From: Anaeromyxobacter dehalogenans
Lineage (GTDB): Bacteria > Myxococcota_A > UBA9042 > DTJE01
Length of the DNA: 12,230 nt
Reading direction: 5' to 3'
Assembly (NCBI GenBank): GCA_020722625.1
Contig: DYKK01000065.1
Coordinates: 1-12,230 of the forward strand
The notes beneath the pieces are model-generated. The model worked only from the letters and a program-made list of their open reading frames with translations, did not search any database and was not told the DNA's origin. Shown here one piece after another: positions 6,888-12,230 of the stretch. Position 1 is the stretch's first letter, and each line of letters starts with the position of its first letter. The position numbers and the translations under genes were made by a program.

Positions 6888-8483
6888 ATGACGTTTCCGT
6901 GGAGGACGGTGGCGGTGGTACTCGCGACCCTCCTGGCAGTCGGCTCCTGCCGCGGGCGGGAGGGCACGGAAGCGAAGCCAAAGGAGATGCAAGCCATGAA
7001 GAAGGGGAACGGGACGCCGGACCCGGGGGCGCCTGGGGTCGAAAAGAAGGTCCTTGACTCACCGGTGGCCGGGTCGTGGTACCCGGGAGACGCGGGGACC
7101 CTGCGCCGCGAGGTCGAAAAGATGCTCGACGAGGCGGACGTGTCGGACCTCGCCGGGTACCGGGGACGCATCCTCGGCCTGATCTCGCCGCACGCCGGGT
7201 ACCGCTTTTCCGGCGGCGTGGCCGCGCACGGCTATCGGGTGCTGCGGGGCCGCGGGGTGCGCCGCGTCATCGTGATGGGGCCGAGCCACTACGTCGGGTT
7301 CCAGGGCCTCGCCTTGCCGGACGCGACCCACTGGAGAACCCCGCTCGGCGAGGTCCCGCTCGACCGGGAGGCCATCGGGAAACTGGCCCGCGCGTCCCGG
7401 CTGTTCGCCTACCGGGAGGATGCGTTCCGCCGCGAGCACTCCGTGGACATGCAGGTCCCGTTCCTGCAGGTCGTGGCCCCGGAGGCGGTCCTCGTCCCCC
7501 TCGTGGTCGGCCGCATCATCGGACCCGCCGAGGCGCGCGAGGCCGGCAACGCCCTGCGCGAGGTCATGGACGACCACACGGTCCTCGTCGCCTCGTCGGA
7601 CTTCACCCACTATGGGCCGAACTACGGGTACGTCCCCTTCCGCGACCGGGTGGAGGAGCGCATCCGGGACCTCGCGATGCAGGCGGCCGGACCCATCTCG
7701 AAGCGGGACGTGGACGGCTTCTTCGCCCACCTCGACCGCACGGGCGACACCATCTGCGGGGCCGGGCCCATCTCGATCCTGCTTGCGGCCTTGCCGGCCG
7801 CGACCGAGGCCGTGCCCCTGAAGTTCGATACCTCGGGACGGATGCTCGACGACTGGACCAACTCCGTGTCGTATTTCTCGGTCGCGTTCGTCGAAAGGCT
7901 CGGGCCGGCCCGGTTCGAGGGCGTCGAGATCCTCGACCCCGCGGCCCAGGACTTCCTTCTGAAACTCGCGCGCGAGACCCTGCGCCGTGCCCTGTCCGGC
8001 CGGCCCCTGCCCGACCCCGAGAAGGAGGGCCGCGAGGTCCCGCCCAAGGCCCGCGAGGACTACGGGGTCTTCGTGACCCTCAAGAAGCATGGGGACCTCC
8101 GCGGGTGCATCGGGTCCATCGTGGGGACGGAGCCCCTGTTCCAGGGCGTGATCCGAAACACGGTCAACGCGGCCTCCCACGACCCGCGGTTCGAGCCCAT
8201 GACGCAGGCCGAGGAGCCCCAGGTCGAGATCGAGATCTCCGTCCTGACCCCTTTGAAGGAGGTCGCAGGCCCGCAAGACATCCTCGTCGGACGCGACGGC
8301 GTGGTGCTCGAGAAGGCCGGGCGCCGGGCGGTCTTCCTGCCGCAGGTCGCGCCCGAGCAGGGCTGGGACGTCCCGACCATGCTCGCGCACCTGTCGCTCA
8401 AGGCGGGACTGCCCTCCGATGCCTGGAAGTCCGGGGCGCGCTTCGAGACCTTCCAGGCGCACGTCTTCCATGAACAACCATGA
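6888..8483 (+). CDS. Lipoprotein MEMO-AMMECR1 fusion (AmmeMemoRadiSam proteins B and A)
   Basis: A 531-aa protein. Residues 1-21 form a lipoprotein signal: a short n-region with one Arg, a hydrophobic core VAVVLATLLAV and a lipobox ending V-G-S-C21. A charged linker to about 52 leads to the MEMO domain (about 53-340): SPVAGSWYPGD, LISPHAGYRFSGG, MGPSHYVGFQG, VASSDFTHYGP, ICGAGPISILL. H102, H134, H241 and C290 line up with the four metal/active-site residues known in human MEMO1 (H49, H81, H192, C244), so the site looks intact. The AMMECR1 domain (about 350-530) carries LRGCIGS (404-410), the family signature, plus NAASHDPRF and VEIEISVLTP. In many genomes the two are separate genes. Here they are fused and predicted to be anchored outside the cytoplasm, while AmrS has no export signal. 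ATG 6888 is backed by GGGAGG. The gene ends with a 14-nt overlap with the next frame. The biochemical role is unknown. Confidence 0.9.
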   Translation: MTFPWRTVAVVLATLLAVGSCRGREGTEAKPKEMQAMKKGNGTPDPGAPGVEKKVLDSPVAGSWYPGDAGTLRREVEKMLDEADVSDLAGYRGRILGLISPHAGYRFSGGVAAHGYRVLRGRGVRRVIVMGPSHYVGFQGLALPDATHWRTPLGEVPLDREAIGKLARASRLFAYREDAFRREHSVDMQVPFLQVVAPEAVLVPLVVGRIIGPAEAREAGNALREVMDDHTVLVASSDFTHYGPNYGYVPFRDRVEERIRDLAMQAAGPISKRDVDGFFAHLDRTGDTICGAGPISILLAALPAATEAVPLKFDTSGRMLDDWTNSVSYFSVAFVERLGPARFEGVEILDPAAQDFLLKLARETLRRALSGRPLPDPEKEGREVPPKAREDYGVFVTLKKHGDLRGCIGSIVGTEPLFQGVIRNTVNAASHDPRFEPMTQAEEPQVEIEISVLTPLKEVAGPQDILVGRDGVVLEKAGRRAVFLPQVAPEQGWDVPTMLAHLSLKAGLPSDAWKSGARFETFQAHVFHEQP

Positions 8484-11400
8484 CGCCGGGGCGAGCCGGA
8501 TGACCCTCCCGTGGGCGAGGACGGCGGCCGGCGTCGTCGGCTTCTTCACCATCGCGGCCCAGACCGCGCTCGTGCGCGAGTACCTCGTCCTGTTCCGCGG
8601 CAGCGAGATCGCGTTCGGGCTCTTCTTCGGCGCGTGGTTTCTGTGGATCGCGGCCGGAGCGACCCTGGTCCGGGCCGTCCCCCGCGTGGGTGCCTTCGCC
8701 GTGCAACACGCGGCCCCGATCCTCGCCCTGTATCCGCCCGGGGCCCTCCTCGGGGTCGCGGCGCTGCCGGCCGTCCGGCTCGCGTCCGCCGTGCCCATCC
8801 ACGAGCCCACGCCCCTCGGGGTCCTGGCCCTCGGGGCCCTCGCAGCCACGGCCCCCGTCAGTGTCGTGACCGGGGTCCTGTTCCCGGCCCTGTGCGAGCG
8901 CGCGGCCGCGGACTCGCGGTCCGGCGCGACCGCCGGGTACGCGGTCGAGGCCCTCGGGGCCTTGCTCGGAGGGGGACTCGCCACCGCCGCGTTCGCCCTC
9001 GGGCTCGATACACCCGCGGTGATGGGGGCCGCGGGGCTCGCGGTTGCGGCCGCGGCCTTCGGCGGCGCGCGCGGCCATGGACGTCGTGCCCAGGTCGTGC
9101 CGATCCTGGCCGGTCTTGTCGCCCTCTCGCCCCTGGCCCCCGGGGTCGGACCCGCCTTGCGCGACGGCCTGGCCGCCCTGCGCCTGCGTGCTTCGCTCGC
9201 CGGGGCCGAGTGGGTGCGCGACCGCCACACTCCGTACCAGATGCTGAGCCTGGCCCGGGCCACGGGGCAGTCGCTCCTGCTCGCGGACGGCGAGGTCTCG
9301 GCCACGTTCCCGCCGGGACCGGACGTGGAGGCCCGGGCCGCGCTCCTCGCGTCCCTCCCCGAGGCTCGCGCGCGGGCCGTGGTGGTCGGGCAGGGGGGCC
9401 TGTCCCTCGCGGCCGCCATGACGCGCTACTTCGCGGAGGTCGAGTGCGTCCTCCTGGACGGCGAATATGGCCGGATGTTCCGCGAGGCCTGGGGGGCGTC
9501 GGGCGCCCCGTCCCACGCACTGGACCGCGTGCGCCTCGTGGTCGGGGACGAGCGGAGGTGGGCGCGCGAGCCCGGCCCCGCGGCGGACCTGTGGGTCGTG
9601 GCCGGCGGGGAGCCCGCGACCCTGCTCGCCAATCGCCTGCATACGGTCGAGTTCCTCGCGGACGTGCGCGCGCGCCTCGCCCCGGGCGGGGTGGTCGCCG
9701 TGCCGGTCCGGTCCGCCGAGAACTACCTGGGGACGGAGGCTCTGCGCGCGGGCCAGAGCGTGTTCCGCACCCTGTCCGCCGTCTTCCCGGGCGTGACCGT
9801 GGCCCCCGGCGACGAGGCCCTGTTCCTCGCGGGGTCGGACCGGGACCGCCTCACCCTGGACCCCGCGGTCCTCGCGCGGCGCTACGAGTCCCTGGCCCCG
9901 GAGCCCCGCCCCTTCCCGCCCCACGGCTTCGTCACGATGCTCCCGCCCGACCGCGTGGCCCTGGCCGCGTCCCTGTACGGGAGCGCGCCCCCCGGGGACG
10001 TCCTGAACCGCGACGACCGCCCCCTGGCCCCGTTCCTGCACCTCCTGTCGTTCCTGCGCGAGACCGACTCGCCCATGGTCGGGGTCCTGTGGGCCGTCCA
10101 CGGGTCGGGGCCTGTCCTCGCCGCGGGGCTGTTGGCCCTGCTGGCCCTCGTCCTGGTCCGGGAGCGGGTGCGCCGGGGACCCGAGGCGCCCGCCTTCGCC
10201 GCGATGGTGATGATGGCCGCGGCCGGCGCGGTCTCGATCTCGGGCTTCGTGGCCCTGCTGGCCGCGTACCAGGCGCGCGTCGGCGCCGTCTACGGCGAGG
10301 TCGGGGCCGCCACGGCCGTGTTCATGGGGGGACTCGCGGCCGGCGCGGTCCTTGGCGGGCGAGCGGGCAGGCAATGGGCCCCGGGCCGGGGACGGGCGTG
10401 GGCCGTGGCGTACCTCCTCGCGGCCGGGGCCTGCGTGGCCGCGGTCCCGGAGGTCCTCGCCTCCCTGGACCCCCTGGACCCCTGGGGCCGCAGGGTCGTC
10501 CTGGGAGGGCTGTTGTTGTCCCTCGGGGTCGCAACGGGCGTGGCCTGGCCCCTGGCCGGGACCCTGGCCGGCCGCGAGGCCGTGGGTGCGACGCTCGAGG
10601 CCGCGGACCACTGGGGCGCGGCCCTCCTGGTCCCCGTGACCGGGTCCGTGGCCCTGGCCCTCTTCGGGGTGGACGGGACCCTGTGGGCCGCGGCCGGGCT
10701 GCTCGCGGTCGCGGCCGCGGTCGTGGCCGTGGACGGGCTCGCCGGGGGTCGGGTCGGCGCCCGGTTCTTCCAGGGGCGTGCCGGACGGATCCTCGCGTCC
10801 CCGGCCTTTCCGCACCGGGTCTGGCCCGCGCTCCTTACGTTTCTGGCCCTGTCCGCCTGGCTGCTCTGGCACGCCTCGCGGGCCGCGGGCCCGGGTCCGG
10901 TCACCCGCCTGGACCCGGCCGAACTGCGACGGTTCGAGACCTTCACCCGCGAGGAGTTCCGGGAGGCCCCCCTGCCGCACCACCGCCTGGAAGGGGTCCA
11001 GGCCCCGCCCGGGGACGCGGTCCTGGCGACCACCCAGGCCGCGGCCCCGGACGTGAAGGGCTACGGCGGCCCGATCAACCTCGTCCTCTCGGTCGGCACG
11101 GATGGCCATATCCGCCGGGTCGGGGTCCAGTCCCATCGCGAGACCCCGTCCTATGTCCGGGGACTGCCCGAGTTCCTGAAGGCGCTCCTGGGGCGGGACG
11201 CCCGCGAGCCCCTGGCCGTCACGGACCGAGTGGCCCTCGACGCCATGACCGGGGCCACGGTCACGCGGGATGCGGCCTTGCAGGCCCTGGACCGCACGCG
11301 CGAGGCCCTCGCGGCCCAGGTCCTCGGGCTTCCGGCCGCCTCCCCGCGGCCCTCGGCCCCCTGGTGGCGGCCCTTCACGCAGCCGCGGGTCTGGTACGTG

Positions 11401-12230
11401 GTCTTGTCCCTGATCGGCCTCGTCCTGGTGCACCGGGTCGGGACGCCCTGGGTCCGCCTGGCCTTTCTGCTGGTCGCCCTGGTCCTCGGGGGATTCTATT
11501 TCAACATACAACTTTCGACATCATGGCTTTTGGGCCTCGCGCGCGGCGAATGGCCCGTGTGGGAAGGCAACGCCGCGATGTGGCTCCTCGGGGGCGGGGT
11601 CCTGGCCCTCGCGCTCCTGTTCGGGCCGGTCTATTGCGCGCACCTGTGCCCGTTCGGGGCGCTACAAGAGGTCATCGGCCGCGCCTCCGCCAGGCTCGGG
11701 GTCCTGTCGCGGCCCGCGCCGGCCTGGTCGGTGCGGGCGCGCGCCCTCAAGTATGCCGTCCTGGCCCTCGTGGTCTTCGCCTTGTTCACGAGGGTCCCCG
11801 CGTCCTTCTTGCGCTTCGACCCCCTGGTCACGGCCTTCTCGGGCCGGCCCGAGGGGGCCCCGGCCGTGGTGGCGGTCCTCGCCCTCGCCGGGAGCCTCGT
11901 CGCGTTCAGGTTCTGGTGCCGCGTCTTCTGTCCGGTCGGGGCGTTCTTCCTGCTGTTCAACCGGGCGGCCTCCTTCCTGGGCCTGGTCCCGGCCCGCCGC
12001 TATGCGGCCTGCGACCTCGACGTCCGGGGGCCTGCGGACCTCGAGTGCCTCCAGTGCAACCGCTGCGCCCGCGAGCCCCCCGCGACCCCCGCCATGGGCC
12101 GCGGCCTCCGCCGCTTTGCCTGGGCCGCCCTGGTCCTCGCGACCGCGGGCGTCGTCGCCTGGTCGCTGTGGACCACGTCCGGGTCCATCGAGGCCGCCCC
12201 GGACGCCTCCCGCCGCACCCTGCGCACCGT
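8470..12230 (+). CDS. Partial giant membrane protein: spermidine synthase-like / FMN-binding / NosR-NapH-like 4Fe-4S fusion
   Basis: Open to the window edge (at least 1253 aa; 3' end missing). In order: (a) about seven hydrophobic segments (17-230), with QTALVREYLVLFRGSEIAFG at 31-50 typical of membrane-fused spermidine-synthase-like proteins. (b) A spermidine synthase-like domain (about 245-455): TPYQMLSL, VVVGQGGLS, NRLHTVEF, SAENYLG. (c) A second membrane block (about 537-800) with SISGFVALLAAYQARVG and FMGGLAAG. (d) An FMN-binding domain (about 806-950) with the flavinylation motif D924-A-M-T-G-A-T930-V-T; T930 is the expected covalent FMN site and is extracytoplasmic in relatives. (e) A NosR/NapH-like membrane module with C1056-x3-C1060-P and C1150-x3-C1154-P, then C1181 and C1193-x2-C1196-x2-C1199. 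A last hydrophobic stretch lies near 1212-1232. ATG 8470 overlaps the previous stop by 14 nt and has no clear ribosome site. ATG 8500 (residue 11), preceded by GGGGCGAG, is an equally likely start. Probable role: transmembrane electron transfer. Confidence 0.88.
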   Translation, partial: MNNHDAGASRMTLPWARTAAGVVGFFTIAAQTALVREYLVLFRGSEIAFGLFFGAWFLWIAAGATLVRAVPRVGAFAVQHAAPILALYPPGALLGVAALPAVRLASAVPIHEPTPLGVLALGALAATAPVSVVTGVLFPALCERAAADSRSGATAGYAVEALGALLGGGLATAAFALGLDTPAVMGAAGLAVAAAAFGGARGHGRRAQVVPILAGLVALSPLAPGVGPALRDGLAALRLRASLAGAEWVRDRHTPYQMLSLARATGQSLLLADGEVSATFPPGPDVEARAALLASLPEARARAVVVGQGGLSLAAAMTRYFAEVECVLLDGEYGRMFREAWGASGAPSHALDRVRLVVGDERRWAREPGPAADLWVVAGGEPATLLANRLHTVEFLADVRARLAPGGVVAVPVRSAENYLGTEALRAGQSVFRTLSAVFPGVTVAPGDEALFLAGSDRDRLTLDPAVLARRYESLAPEPRPFPPHGFVTMLPPDRVALAASLYGSAPPGDVLNRDDRPLAPFLHLLSFLRETDSPMVGVLWAVHGSGPVLAAGLLALLALVLVRERVRRGPEAPAFAAMVMMAAAGAVSISGFVALLAAYQARVGAVYGEVGAATAVFMGGLAAGAVLGGRAGRQWAPGRGRAWAVAYLLAAGACVAAVPEVLASLDPLDPWGRRVVLGGLLLSLGVATGVAWPLAGTLAGREAVGATLEAADHWGAALLVPVTGSVALALFGVDGTLWAAAGLLAVAAAVVAVDGLAGGRVGARFFQGRAGRILASPAFPHRVWPALLTFLALSAWLLWHASRAAGPGPVTRLDPAELRRFETFTREEFREAPLPHHRLEGVQAPPGDAVLATTQAAAPDVKGYGGPINLVLSVGTDGHIRRVGVQSHRETPSYVRGLPEFLKALLGRDAREPLAVTDRVALDAMTGATVTRDAALQALDRTREALAAQVLGLPAASPRPSAPWWRPFTQPRVWYVVLSLIGLVLVHRVGTPWVRLAFLLVALVLGGFYFNIQLSTSWLLGLARGEWPVWEGNAAMWLLGGGVLALALLFGPVYCAHLCPFGALQEVIGRASARLGVLSRPAPAWSVRARALKYAVLALVVFALFTRVPASFLRFDPLVTAFSGRPEGAPAVVAVLALAGSLVAFRFWCRVFCPVGAFFLLFNRAASFLGLVPARRYAACDLDVRGPADLECLQCNRCAREPPATPAMGRGLRRFAWAALVLATAGVVAWSLWTTSGSIEAAPDASRRTLRT

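Noticed and set aside
8480..8502. ATGA overlap start at 8480 for the gene after MEMO-AMMECR1
   Set aside because: The ATG overlaps the TGA neatly, but its frame stops after seven codons. The real frame uses 8470 or 8500.
7059..9419. A 786-codon minus-strand open frame opposite MEMO-AMMECR1 and the start of the giant protein
   Set aside because: It spans two real genes on the other strand and has shadow-like composition and no recognisable motif.
8398..11511. A 1037-codon minus-strand open frame opposite the giant membrane protein
   Set aside because: The composition (Gly/Arg/Gln/Glu-rich, no hydrophobic core pattern) is that of an antisense shadow. The plus-strand frame contains multiple family motifs.
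1..12230. CRISPR arrays, tRNA or rRNA genes, insertion sequences
   Set aside because: I saw no regularly spaced repeats, no cloverleaf-like conserved tRNA segments, no rRNA signatures, and no transposase frames or terminal inverted repeats.

Overview
The window is a very GC-rich (about 70% or more by eye) bacterial chromosomal segment with dense, mostly short-spaced genes. G/C-ending codons dominate and Shine-Dalgarno sites are clear. The bacterial two-subunit pheS/pheT, a lipoprotein signal, twin-arginine (Tat) signals and a NosR/NapH-like membrane ferredoxin module suggest a high-GC, probably Gram-negative lineage (a deltaproteobacterial or myxobacterial type, or an uncultured phylum). The exact taxon cannot be fixed from the sequence.

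Left half, minus strand (5520 down to 1): pheS, pheT, a GT4-like glycosyltransferase, a class I SAM methyltransferase and possibly the first codons of a further gene run in one direction with small gaps or an ATGA overlap. This looks like one transcription unit starting from a sigma70-like promoter just upstream of pheS. Phenylalanyl-tRNA synthetase is housekeeping. The glycosyltransferase/methyltransferase pair looks like a small glycan or envelope tailoring unit read through from pheT.

Centre (5521-5659): a 139-bp divergent intergenic region carries two back-to-back promoter-like elements, one for pheS (minus) and one for the right-hand operon (plus).

Right half, plus strand (5660 to the window end): a tightly coupled operon. 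It comprises (1) the cytoplasmic radical SAM enzyme of the AmmeMemoRadiSam set; (2) a 68-aa Tat-signal mini-protein with a good ribosome site, starting inside the stop of the radical SAM gene; (3) a MEMO-AMMECR1 fusion carrying a lipoprotein signal peptide; and (4) a giant polytopic membrane protein, at least 1253 aa and cut by the window edge. The giant protein joins a membrane spermidine-synthase-like module with a degenerate active site, a covalent-FMN (flavinylation) domain, and a NosR/NapH-like 4Fe-4S membrane module.

This right-hand operon is the most interesting part. Its layout suggests an uncharacterised extracytoplasmic redox system. Electrons could pass through the membrane by Fe-S clusters and covalently bound FMN to an outward-facing lipoprotein MEMO-AMMECR1. 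The radical SAM enzyme would act inside the cell, possibly on the adjacent Tat-exported mini-protein. The domain assignments are read from motifs. The pathway is inference.
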